From NCBI GenBank assembly GCA_040007095.1, contig JBDTVS010000206.1, positions 1 to 49,237 on the forward strand: a stretch of DNA of 49,237 nt, given 5' to 3'. This stretch comes from JBDTVS01 sp040007095 (GTDB lineage Bacteria > Acidobacteriota > Vicinamibacteria > Vicinamibacterales > CAVVIG01). The first letter of the stretch is position 1, and each line of letters starts with the position of its first letter. Made by a program: the position numbers and the translations under genes. The notes under the pieces are model-generated. The model had not been told where the DNA came from and ran no database searches. It saw nothing but the letters and a program-made list of their open reading frames with translations. Below are positions 1 to 10,200 of the stretch, one piece after another.

Positions 1-1
1 A

Positions 2-337
2 CGCGCCTTCGCGGCGGCGTGGCGGAACCAGCCGAAATGGGTCGTCTCGCGCTCGTTGAAGTCGGTCGGCCCCAACGCCAGGCTTGTTGAGGATGATCTT
101 GAGGGCGCGATCCGCGAGCTGAAGGCCGAGCGCGACGGGGAGATCGAAGTTGCTGGCCCGGACTTGGCGCAAAGCCTCACCGAACTTGGCCTGATCGATG
201 AGTATCGAATCTACCTGCACCCCGTCGTGCTTGGTCACGGCAAGCCATATTTCGCCGGGGCCCGGCCGCCGCTCCGCCTTGCGGCTCATGATCGGATTGG
301 CGAGGATGTGATCAGGTTGGCCTACGTTCCTGCATAG
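2..337 (+). CDS. Dihydrofolate reductase family protein (RibD C-terminal-like), 5' end missing
   Basis: The frame is open from the window edge to the stop, so only the C-terminal ~111 residues are present. The fragment reads as the C-terminal half of a small RibD_C/DHFR-like reductase: a helix with L-K-A-E-R-D, then V-A-G-P-D-L-A, the D-E-Y-R-I-Y-L-H-P-V-V-L-G-H-G-K-P-Y-F segment typical of this family, and a closing strand. Such proteins bind NAD(P)H, but the many bacterial family members mostly have no known substrate. An internal TTG at 56 could be taken for a start, but the homologous sequence continues upstream of it. Family assignment is firm; physiological role is unknown. Confidence 0.75.
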   Translation, partial: RAFAAAWRNQPKWVVSRSLKSVGPNARLVEDDLEGAIRELKAERDGEIEVAGPDLAQSLTELGLIDEYRIYLHPVVLGHGKPYFAGARPPLRLAAHDRIGEDVIRLAYVPA

Positions 338-487
338 TCGCGACTCACCGGATGGAAATCGCCGCTGAGTCCGGCAGTCCTTGCCATTCCAATTTCGCGG
401 CTGCTCTTCCGAGGAATGCGGGGCCTTGCAGGCGCATGCAGCGGCGCCGGGTACCCGACACTCGAGACCGACAGGTTCTCATGTCGG

Positions 488-883
488 TTAGTCGTTGGGG
501 TTGCCGGCCGACAGCTCGTACACTTTCCCGTCCGGCGTCGTCACCGTCTTCAGGAATCCGAGCGCCTTGCCGTCGCGCGCCGGAATGAACTTCGCGGTGA
601 TCGTGTCGCCCGCCTTCAGCGTGCCCTTGCCGATTCCACGGTCCGCCATCCGTGTCGCGGAGCCGGTCGTAAAGATCCAGTCGGTCGTCGTGCCGTCGGG
701 GTTCTTCACCGTGACCGTCATCGAGCCGTGAGGATTCACGAACTGGATTCTCGCGACCGTTCCAGTGGCTTCCTTTTCAACCTTCATGTCGTACACGCCC
801 GCGAGTGAATGGTGAGCCTGCAGCGAGACGCTGCCCATCACACACGCGGCAATAACGAGATTTCCCACGGTTCGCCCCATCAT
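488..883 (-). CDS. DUF6152 family secreted protein
   Basis: 131 residues with an N-terminal signal peptide ending near S-L-Q-A, followed by the A-H-H-S-L-A-G-V-Y-D segment and a small beta-rich domain containing V-N-P-H-G-S. This H-H-S plus N-P-H pattern is typical of DUF6152, a family of unknown function common in Acidobacteriota and Proteobacteria. The start is the first of two adjacent ATG codons (883), preceded by a good Shine-Dalgarno (GGAGG about 9 bases upstream). It points away from a decayed second copy at 1276-1482. A second intact family member is at 33500-33925. Export to the periplasm is inferred; the function is unknown. Confidence 0.8.
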   Translation of the reverse strand: MMGRTVGNLVIAACVMGSVSLQAHHSLAGVYDMKVEKEATGTVARIQFVNPHGSMTVTVKNPDGTTTDWIFTTGSATRMADRGIGKGTLKAGDTITAKFIPARDGKALGFLKTVTTPDGKVYELSAGNPND

Positions 884-1275
884 TCCTGTGCCTCCGTGAA
901 GTGGTGATGGGCTCCAGTTGCCATCACGCGCCACCGCGATTGGATCCCTCGCGCAGAATTGACGCCATGCGTTGAAAAGCCGGGCAACTGTCGCCAGAGT
1001 GTTCATCGCAGGAACGCCGCAAGAACGCGAAGACCGAAGAATTATGCCCGATTGTCGAGGCCGAAGTCTTCCGCGAAATTGATCTGCTCCTTCGCGGCCA
1101 TGCCTGTCCATCTCGAATTGAGAATTCTCGCGACTCATGTCGTCGGGACCGTGCCGCCGGACGGATGCCGCCCACCCAGAGTTCGTCACCGCGGCGCGAT
1201 CCCCGACAGAGAATGTCGACCGGAGCGCAGGTTCGTTGGCGTATCATGCGTCTGATCAACGATGGTCGAAGCGGG
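884..1275. other. Intergenic stretch with no convincing gene
   Basis: 392 bases between the DUF6152 gene and its decayed copy. Short open frames exist on both strands but none resembles a known family. It contains a 16-base word, ATTGAGAATTCTCGCG (1117-1132), that recurs exactly at 13085-13100 on the far side of the NRPS locus. Confidence 0.5.
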
Positions 1276-1482
1276 ATGTCAGATTGTGTGTGGCCTGGTG
1301 CGGGCCTGATGGCCAGTGGCTCTTTGCTGGCTCATCACTCCCTCGCGGGCGTGTACGACACGACAACTCACGAAGGTAACGTACATCCCAGCGGGCAATC
1401 GTGGTCCGCTGGGATTTCTCACGTCGGTGACCACGCCGGACGGGCGCTGTCAATATCTCTGCCGCGCAATCCGAACGACTGA
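1276..1482 (+). pseudogene. Decayed DUF6152 copy
   Basis: One frame reads a signal-like start then L-L-A-H-H-S-L-A-G-V-Y-D, matching the DUF6152 protein at 488-883. A neighbouring frame then gives Y-I-P-A-G-N-R-G-P-L-G-F-L-T-S-V-T-T-P-D-G-R, matching that protein's C-terminal F-I-P-A-R-D-G-K-A-L-G-F-L-K-T-V-T-T-P-D-G-K. The last residues, N-P-N-D, reappear in the first frame. The middle half of the domain is deleted and the frame is broken, so no functional product is expected. It probably arose by duplication of the neighbouring gene. It ends 19 bases before the start of the next gene. Confidence 0.75.
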
Positions 1483-1501
1483 GCGGAAACGGGAGATCAC
1501 C

Positions 1502-3304
1502 ATGAAGTCTCGAAGAGGAATCACTCGGACATGTGTCGCGATCGTCGTCGCTCTGACAATCGGCGCGCTGTCGACCGGTGCGTTCGCGCAGGCTCGCGGA
1601 CAAGGCGGAGCGCCCGCTGGTGCTCAGGCGCCAGACGGCGCAGGCGGCGGCGGAGGGCGAGGCGCTGGTGCGCCGCAGTACACCCCGGCAGCCGGCGCAA
1701 AAGACCTCAAGTCAGTCCTGTTCAATTGGGCCTGGCACATGGGCATGCTGCGGAGCAGTGAGGAATACGACCTGATGATGTCGCTCGAATATCAGGGCAA
1801 GGGCACCATGCAAGTGGACGGGCAGCCCTGCACTGTGACGAAGTACCGCACCAGCATCAGCTACCAGACGTCGGGTGAGCGGATCCAGATCGCTGGCACC
1901 CGGCCCAATGGCCAGAGTTGCTCGACGATCGAAGTCCTCAGCGACGCGTATACCTGGAACGAAGACATTCCCGGCGCCGAACTCGTCCCCGGGAAAGGCA
2001 AAGCCACCCCGATGCCGGCAACCGTCGAAGAGCGGATGATTCGCCTGTGGGCCAGCCCGCAGGGTGCGTTCAAGGCCGCATTCGCTGGGACGTCGGACCC
2101 ACCTCCCATGACACCCAGACCGCAACGGCTCCCAGCCGATGTGATGACGGTTGGTAAAACATCTGTCGCCTGGGAAGGCAACAAGCCGGTGCTGACGTTC
2201 CCGATTCCGGGCGCGCCCAATGCAACCGCGACCGCCACACTCGACGCGAGATTCACGGCCGAGCGCATCGTGGTGAAAAATGGTGCGAACACTTACGAAT
2301 TCACGTACGGCGGCTATAAAGACTGGAACAATCCGCTGAATCCGGCGGACGCGCTGTACCCGGGCAAGATGACGGAAAAAAAGAACGGCACCGTCACCCG
2401 CGACATTACGACGACGCTGACGGAAACGGGGCAGATGTATGTCGTGGTGCCTGTTCCGGCCAGCGTCAAGGCGGCGATCAAGCCAACGAATCAGCCTCCC
2501 AACTGGACCCTGACGCCCAACGCCCCGGCGGCGACGCAGGCGGCAGCCGTCGTCACACCACGGCTGGCCAATGGGAAGCCGGATCTGACAGGGATTTGGG
2601 GGGCCGCCGCCAACCCAATCACCGGTAGTGGAAACCGCCGGTGTGGTCCCACGCAGGTCGACTGCACAATCCCTCGGGACAACTTCTGGGTGGATTATGA
2701 GTGGATCTCGCCCTCGCGGTTTGGTCTCCTGGGGCGTCCCGTTTACAAGCCCGAGTTCTGGGACAAGGTTCAGGAACTCGATCAGTGGACAAACAAGGAA
2801 GACCCGATCATGACGTGCCAGCCGATGGGGATTCCGCGGGAGGGGACGCCCCGCCGTATTTTCCAAACGGTAAGCGACATTACCCTGCTGTATACGACGA
2901 GCGACTACGGAGGCGGAAACAGGGAATTTCGCTCGATCCCAACCGACGGCCGCCAGCACGACCCAAAGAAGGCGCTAGCGGCCACCTACCACGGATATAC
3001 CGTGGGGCGCTGGGAGGGTGACACGCTGGTGCTCGACTCCATCTCGTTTGTCGATACGACGTGGTTCGGACGGGGCGGTTACTTCCATTCCGCCGACATG
3101 CACGTCGTGGAGAAATTCACGCGTAAGGGCGATGAAATCCTGTACGACATCACCATCGAAGACCCCGGAGTGCTCGTGGAGCCGTGGGTGATGGCGCCGC
3201 GCACGCTGCGGCTCAGCCGAGTTCCCGACGCCGGAATTGTGGCCGAGCGTGCGCATTGCGAAGTTTATGAAACGAACGACATCACGACGCAGCTTCGACA
3301 CTAG
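1502..3304 (+). CDS. Large secreted protein with a C-terminal W-E-G-D-T-L-V domain
   Basis: 600 residues with a signal peptide (cut near A-F-A-Q-A), a Gly/Ala-rich spacer, an N-terminal domain of about 300 residues that I do not recognise, and a C-terminal domain beginning near P-D-L-T-G-I-W-G. The C-terminal domain carries G-R-W-E-G-D-T-L-V-L-D-S and H-V-V-E-K-F-T-R. The same C-terminal pattern recurs in proteins at 39981, 44705 and, more loosely, in the MBL hydrolases at 18831 and 35465. The family is abundant in acidobacterial genomes but has no assigned biochemical role that I know of. The start was chosen because GGGAG lies 7-8 bases before the ATG at 1502; upstream in-frame sequence belongs to the decayed DUF6152 copy. 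Confidence 0.7.
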   Translation: MKSRRGITRTCVAIVVALTIGALSTGAFAQARGQGGAPAGAQAPDGAGGGGGRGAGAPQYTPAAGAKDLKSVLFNWAWHMGMLRSSEEYDLMMSLEYQGKGTMQVDGQPCTVTKYRTSISYQTSGERIQIAGTRPNGQSCSTIEVLSDAYTWNEDIPGAELVPGKGKATPMPATVEERMIRLWASPQGAFKAAFAGTSDPPPMTPRPQRLPADVMTVGKTSVAWEGNKPVLTFPIPGAPNATATATLDARFTAERIVVKNGANTYEFTYGGYKDWNNPLNPADALYPGKMTEKKNGTVTRDITTTLTETGQMYVVVPVPASVKAAIKPTNQPPNWTLTPNAPAATQAAAVVTPRLANGKPDLTGIWGAAANPITGSGNRRCGPTQVDCTIPRDNFWVDYEWISPSRFGLLGRPVYKPEFWDKVQELDQWTNKEDPIMTCQPMGIPREGTPRRIFQTVSDITLLYTTSDYGGGNREFRSIPTDGRQHDPKKALAATYHGYTVGRWEGDTLVLDSISFVDTTWFGRGGYFHSADMHVVEKFTRKGDEILYDITIEDPGVLVEPWVMAPRTLRLSRVPDAGIVAERAHCEVYETNDITTQLRH

Positions 3305-3511
3305 ACAGCTTCTAAAGCCAGAGTCTCGCAAGAAGAAGCAAGTGTTGCTCGGTTCGGCTTTGGCAGCTGTCTTTAGCTGCGGCCGCTGAGCGGGCCGCCT
3401 GGTGAAGGTTCGCCGCACCCTGGTCCGCTTTTGCCGGCCGGTTTGAGGCGCAGCTTCGGCGGCGACCAGGCGACATCGGCGCAGGAGATGGCCGGAGACA
3501 GGCTTGATGCG

Positions 3512-3971
3512 CGGTCGCGGACGGCGAGCGCCTGCTGCACGATCGCCTGCACGTCGGTGGCGAAGGTCGTGTGCGGGTGATCGTTACCACGCCGGGCTCG
3601 TCTCCGCGCATGGCTGGCCGTCGTCCGGGGGCCAGCTCATCACCCGCCTCGCCGAACGCCTTGACCGACCCAGTCGCGTGCCTGACGTCCAGCGTTTCGC
3701 GGCGCATCTCCTGCGTGAATTCACCACCATCTGGCCCTTCTTGTCTGATCCGACGAATGACGCGACGAACTGGCGGGCCGAACACGCGATCCGGCCCGCG
3801 GTGGTGACGCGCAAGGTCTGTGGCGGCAATCGCTCTTGGGCGGGCGCTGACAGTCAGCAGATTCTCGCCAGCGTCATCCGCACGACGTCCCAACGCGAGC
3901 TCAATCCGCACGTCGTGCTCGCCTCGATGCGCCAGGTACGCACGCCGCACGTGGTCGTCGAGTTGAACTGA
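3512..3971 (+). pseudogene. IS66-type transposase, C-terminal remnant (left copy)
   Basis: From about 3582 the frame matches the C-terminal catalytic part of IS66 family transposases: R-F-A-A-H-L-L-R-E-F, W-P-F-L-S-D-P-T-N-D-A-T-N-W-R-A-E-H-A-I-R-P, then R-K-V-C-G-G-N-R-S-W-A-G. The whole N-terminal half is missing. The segment 3512-3576 is the reverse complement of the sequence that precedes the same region in the right-hand copy (11854-11918), so this copy was rearranged by an inversion or fold-back event. No terminal inverted repeats or other IS66 open frames were found nearby, so it cannot move by itself. Confidence 0.75.
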
Positions 3972-3990
3972 CCCGCTAACCAATCACCCC
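3582..3990 (+). repeat. Left direct repeat flanking the NRPS
   Basis: About 409 bases nearly identical to 11917-12325 in the same orientation, with a constant offset of 8335 bases and only scattered substitutions. The repeat runs past the transposase stop codon to a shared tail, ACCCGCTAACCA(A/G)TCACCCC. The pair brackets the NRPS gene. Confidence 0.85.
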
Positions 3991-4275
3991 GAAACGAGTA
4001 GCTCCGGACGAGCTTGTAACACTCCAAATCCAAAGACTATACTGCGAGATGCGATTGGAACCGCGCTTGCCTGAGAGTTCATCGACGGGCCCGACAGAGT
4101 CGAACTCCCTGAACACCCCGGGGTTGCCGGTCGAACCAGTTCCCTTCTAGCGGTCAAGCGTAATGCCTTGTCCCATGGCGTCTGGTGACGCACAGGAGAA
4201 GTACGGGGGAAGACTGTCGCCGAATTCATGTCGCCCGGAGGCCGACAGTGCAGCAGTCGCATTGGAGTGGCCTCA
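3991..4275 (+). other. Upstream region of the NRPS
   Basis: About 285 bases between the left repeat and the NRPS start. No gene is apparent. A promoter for the NRPS must lie here or further upstream, but I could not pick convincing -35/-10 boxes. Confidence 0.4.
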
Positions 4276-7200
4276 ATGAAGTCAGAGATAGGGAACAAGC
4301 CGTATCGGTTCAGTTGCTTCATCATAGGGGAGGGCACTCTACCGATTCGTTGTGCCGAAGTCTTGGTAGATCGTGGGAACACGATTCTCGGTGCCATCTC
4401 TTCTGATGCGGCAATCGAACGCTGGGCAACTGAAAGAGGAATACCCTGCATTGATCCCCGCGCCGATGTCATCGCGTTTCTAAGCCAGCGGCCCTTCGAA
4501 TACCTCTTTAGCATCGTCAACAGCCACATACTCCCTCAAGAGATGTTGCGGTTGCCGGACCAGCACACCATCAATTACCACAACGCGCTCTTGCCGAGGT
4601 ATGGCGGCAGCCATGCAGCCTCCTGGGCCCTCATGAATCGAGAGAAAGTCCACGGAGTGACGTGGCACGTGGTGACCGATCTGGTGGACGGCGGCGATAT
4701 TCTCAAGCAGCACGCTGTCGAGATCGCCGAGGGCGATACTGCACTGACCCTCAATGCGAAGTGCTACGAAGCGGCCCTTCGCTCCTTCTCCGAACTCCTC
4801 GATGATCTCGCATGTGGCCGGGAATCCAGGAAGACACAGGACCTCAATGAGCGAACGTTTTTTTCGCTCTACAAAAGGCCTCCCGCGGGGTGCGTGTTGT
4901 CCTGGAACCGCTGCGCTTATGACATTGACAGCCTGATCCGAGCCCTCGATACGGGACCGTATCCCAATCCATTGGGGTGCGCGAAGTTCGTTGTTGATGG
5001 CGACTTCATCATCGTCGGTCAGAGCGAGGTTGTTGATTCAGTCTCTGAAACCCCGCCCGGGACGATTACCGGCATCGGTTCAGAGTCGCTGCGGATTTCT
5101 ACTTCCAGCCGGGAGATCGTGCTGCACAAGTTGCTGTCGATTGATGGCCAACCGCTTTCGATTCCCGATCTTGTCGGAAGGTGTGGGCTGCAAGAAGGGC
5201 ATCGGTTCAACGACATCGATTCAGATCTGGCCGCGCGCATCACGGCCCTCAATGCCTCAATCTGCAAGCATGAGGCGTTTTGGGTGGCAAGACTGGCCAC
5301 GGTTCAACCCCTCGAACTTCCCGACACGCACCGACACTCCTCACCTGCGAGGCCATCTCGGTACGCCCGGGTGCCGGTCCTCATCGGGGATGAAATTCGA
5401 AGCTATATCGCACGTTGCCACCCAGCCTGTAACCCGGGCGATGTTCTGGTTGCCGCGTTCGCTGTCTACTTCGCCCGCATCGGTGGCGCCAGTCGTTTCG
5501 ATCTCTCCTACACACCGGCCGAACTGCGCCGTAGTCTGGCTGGCGTGGAAGGATTGTTCGCGGCACACCTGCCCTTGCGTCTAGAAATAGACGCCGCGCA
5601 GGATTTCATCGCAGCATGCCACGCTGTGGAGGCGCAGCTGCTGGTAACCAGGCAGCACCTGACCTACGCACGCGACGTCATGACACGGTATCCGGCGCTT
5701 CGTTCAGTGGAACCGCAGGCGCTGCGTATGTTGCCCGTGGCCGTCGAACAAGTAGCCAGATTAGACAACTACGAAGCTACGCCCGGCAGTGAATTGACGC
5801 TGGCGATTTCGGAAGACGGCGCAGCGTGTCTTTGGCTCTATGACGCCGAGGTCGTGGATCTGGGCAGCGTCACGAGAATGGTGGGCCATGTCCGGACACT
5901 GCTGCAAAGTATCGTCTCCCACCCCGAGCGGCGACTTTCCGCCTTGCCAATCCTGCCCGACGCGGACCGTCGGCAACTCCTGGTGGAGTGGAACGACACG
6001 AGAAGAGACTACCCGGAAGACAAGTGTCTCCACGAACTGATCGAAGCCCAGGTCGAACAGACCCCTGATGCTGCCGCGGTCATTTTCGAAGACCAGCAGA
6101 TGACGTATCGACAGCTGAATGCGATGGCCAATCAGGTGGGCTGGAGGTTGACCGCAAAAGGAATTGGAAAAGGTTCGTATGTTCCGATCTTGATGGACAG
6201 GGGCGGCGAAGTAGTCATCGCCATGCTCGCCATCATGAAAACGGGCGCGGCCTTTGTGCCATTAGATATCCATTGGCCGGCCGATCGAATCAAGCGGGCC
6301 CTGGCTGATCTGAATTGCGAGGTCATCCTCGTCCATCAGACATCGCCATTTGCGGAAGAGGACCTGTGCCGGTCGCTCTTCATCGTGGATGGACAGACGG
6401 CAGACACGCCGATGCCGAACCTGAATATCCAGATGGCGGCCGGCGAGCCCCTCTACGCGATTTATACGTCAGGTTCGACCGGAGCCCCCAAGGCAGCCGT
6501 CGTTCCCCATCAGGGGATCACGAACCGTTTCCTCTGGATGAATGAATTGTTTGGGGGCCAGACAGCGGCCGCAGTTCTGCAAACGACCCCTCATCTCTAC
6601 GATAGTGCGGTGTGGCAGATATTCTGGCCGCTCATCAACGGTGGAAAGACCGTCATTCCTTCTCCGGGGCTGGAAGCCAGCGCCCACCATCTGTCGATCT
6701 TGATCGACCGCCACGAAGTGACGATGACGGATTTCGTCCCCTCCGTCCTGAATGCGATCGTCCCCGAGTTGGTCACGAACAGCACCCTTCAACGACGATT
6801 GCGATCCCTGCGAAGCCTCATTGTCGGAGGCGAGGAAATCACGCCGAGCACCACATACACCTTCATGGCGCACTTTCCGCAGGTGCGGGTCGTCAATCTC
6901 TACGGGCCGACGGAAGCTTCGATCGGCTGTATCTGTTATGAGGTCACGGGCCGAGAGCGCGGCAAGATTCCGATCGGAAAGCCGATTTCAAATGTCCAGG
7001 TGGTGATTCTGGATCGAGACATGAATCTTGTTCCTGGGGGGATGGCCGGAGAGCTCTATCTGGCCGGTGTCTGTTTGGGCCTGGGATATCTGAAGGATGA
7101 GCAGAAGACAAAGGCCGCGTTTGTCGACAACCCATTCGCGGAGATTGACGGCCGACGTTTGTACAAGACCGGAGATCGGGCTCGCTATTTACCGGATGGC

Positions 7201-10200
7201 AACATCGAGTTCTTGGGTCGGCTTGACGCTCAGGTAAAGATCCGCGGCTTCCGCATCGAGTTGACTGAGATTGAGACCGTGCTCGCGCAGCACCCATCAG
7301 TTCGCGAGGCGGTGGTCGTCGCCCACGAGAGTGACCGCACTGACAAGCGCCTGGTGGCTTACGTCGTCTCGAACCAGGAGCCCGCTGCGCCCGTGAAGGA
7401 CTTGCGGACCTTCGTGAAGACGCAGTTGCCCGACTACATGGTGCCCTGGGCGTTTGTGACGCTGGCGGCCTTGCCACTGACGCCTAACGGCAAGGTGGAC
7501 CGCCTGGCCCTGCCCCTCCCGCAGCAGGCCCGGGCCGCGTCAGCTGAAGCGTTTGTGGCCCCCCGCACCGACGTCGAGACGCGGGTGGCCCAGATCTGGG
7601 GCCAGGTGCTCGGGTTGGACGCGGTGGGCATCCACGACAGCTTCTTTGACTTGGGGGGCCATTCACTGCTGGCCGCCCAGGTCGTCTCGCTGGTGCGCCA
7701 CGCGTTCGAGGTCGAGGTGCCGCTGCATACCTTGTTCGAGGTGGAGACGGTGGCGGGCCTCGCGCAACGCGTGGAGACCCGGCGTCGATCAGGTCGGGGG
7801 CTCGACGCGCCGCCCCTCGTGCCCGTCTCACGGGATGGCGACCTCCCCCTCTCGTTTGCCCAGCAGCGGCTGTGGTTCCTCGATCAGCTCGAGCCCGGCA
7901 GTTGTCTTTATAACCTTCCGAAGGCGATTCGACTGAGGGGTGTGCTCAATGTGGAGGCACTGCAAGGGGCGCTGAATGCAGTCGTGGTACGTCATGAAAT
8001 ATTGCGCACCAACATTCACAGGGCAGCCGTGGATGGCGATCCCGTCCAAGTCATCCGTGAGAGCCGGCCGGTCACGCTTGCCGTGATCGATGTGAGCCAG
8101 CGGTCCGGTGATCACGCAGAGATAGCTCCTCTCCTCAATGCTGAGGCGCAACGGCCATTTGACTTGTCGTCAGGCTTGATGCTGAGAGCAAGCCTCGTCA
8201 AGCTGGGCGAGAACGATCACGTGTTGCTGGTGGCTATGCATCACATCGCCTCAGACGGTTGGTCGATGGGGATATTTGCGCGGGAACTCTCCACACTCTA
8301 CGACGCCTTCTCGCGGGGCGCGCGCGATCCGCTGCCGGCACTCCCAATTCAGTACGCAGACTATGCCGTCTGGCAGCGGCACTGGCTGCGAGGCGACGTT
8401 CTGGAAAGACAGCTTTCCTATTGGAAGGAGCAACTCGCCGGTATCACGGCGCTTGAACTGCCCGCGGATCGACCTCGGCCCGCGATGCCGAGCTACCGGG
8501 GCGCCACACAGTCGCTGGTGTTGACCCAGGGTATTGCCGATCAACTGCGGGCATTCAGCCGCCAAGAGGGCGTGACCCTGTTCATGACGCTGCTGGCGGC
8601 CTTTCAAACCCTGCTCCACCGCTACTGCGGACAAGTGGACATCGGCGTGGGGTCCCCTATCGCGGGGCGTACCCGTCCAGAGGTCGAAGGGTTGATGGGG
8701 TTCTTCGTCAACACGCTTGTCTTGAGAACTGATCTGTCTGGTAACCCCAGTTTCAGGGAACTGACGGCTCGCGTGCGCCGGGTCGCCTTGGATGCGTACG
8801 AACACCAGGATCTACCGTTTGAGAGGATCGTCGCGGAACTGAATCCCCATCGCGATCTCGGGCGCAATCACCTGTTTCAGGTGATGTTTGCGTTCGACGC
8901 TGAATCGGACGAGGCGGTGACACTGTCGGGCCTGGAAGTCCATCCCGTCGAGGTCACCACGGGAACCTCGAAGTTTGATTTGACCCTTTCGATCGCAGAG
9001 GCAGCGGGGTCACTGACCACCTCTCTGGAATACAACCGCGATCTTTTTGAGGACACGAAGATCGGCCGGATGTTGGGTCATTTCCAGACGCTGCTGCAGA
9101 GCATCAGCGCAGACCCAGAGCTGCGACTCTCCGACTTGCCCATCCTGACCGACGCGGAAAAACATCAACTGCTGGTGACGTGGAATGCCACGCAGCGGGA
9201 AGCGCCCCCGGCGTCCTGCATCCACGAGCTGTTTGAGGCGCAGGTCGCACGCTCGCCGGATGCCGTGGCCGTGGTCTTCGAAGACCAGCAGCTCACCTAT
9301 CGCGATCTGAACGCCAAAGCGAATCAGGTCGCGCACGCCTTGCGGACGCGAGGCGTGGGACCGGAGGTGCTGGTCGGAATCTGCATGGAACGCTCCGTGG
9401 ACATGGTCGTTGGCCTCCTGGGCATCCTCAAGGCGGGTGGCGCTTATGTCCCCTTGGATCCCGCGTATCCCCGCGACCGCCTCGCGCTGATGCTCGACGA
9501 TGCGCAAGTGCCGGTGCTCTTGAGCCAACAGTCCGTCCTTCCGCTGCTGCCCGATCACCGCACCGAGGTGTGGTGTCTGGATCGGGACGAGGAAGGCCTG
9601 GCAGCGCAGGCCACCGAGAACCCTCCGCCCCAGGCGACGCCGGACGCCTTGGCGTACGTAATCTACACGTCGGGATCGACGGGGAGACCCAAGGGCGTCC
9701 AGATCCCACACGATGCGGTGGTGAACCTCCTGCGTTCCATGCAGCGCCGCCCAGGGCTCCGGGCCCACGACACGCTGCTGGCCGTCACGACTCTGTCCTT
9801 TGACATTGCCGGATTGGAGTTGTTTCTCCCGCTCATCGTCGGCGCGCGGGTCGTGCTGGCGAGCCGGGACCTCCAGGCCGACGGGCACCAGTTGGCCGAC
9901 ATGGTGGCGGCCTCGGGCGCCACCGTCATGCAGGCGACGCCCGCCACCTGGCGGATGCTGTTGGACAGTGGGTGGCCGGGCCACCCGCAACTGACGATTC
10001 TCTGCGGGGGCGAGGAGCTCCCTCGCGAACTCGCGGATCGGTTGCTGGCTCGCAGTGCCGCGCTCTGGAATATGTATGGACCCACAGAGACCACCATCTG
10101 GTCGGCCATCCATCACGTTTCTGCGGACAGCCGCGCGGTGTCCATCGGCCGCCCGATCGACAACACGCAAATCTACATTCTGGATGCCCAGTTCCACCCT

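Noticed and set aside
3312..3983. Minus-strand open frame overlapping the left transposase remnant
   Set aside because: It is mostly antisense of the IS66 remnant; only the inverted 65-bp piece makes sense on that strand.
4846..4866. GCGAACGTTT word inside the NRPS as an operator
   Set aside because: It is within the coding sequence of the formyltransferase region, lacks the full AAACGTTT core and is far from the cluster of sites.
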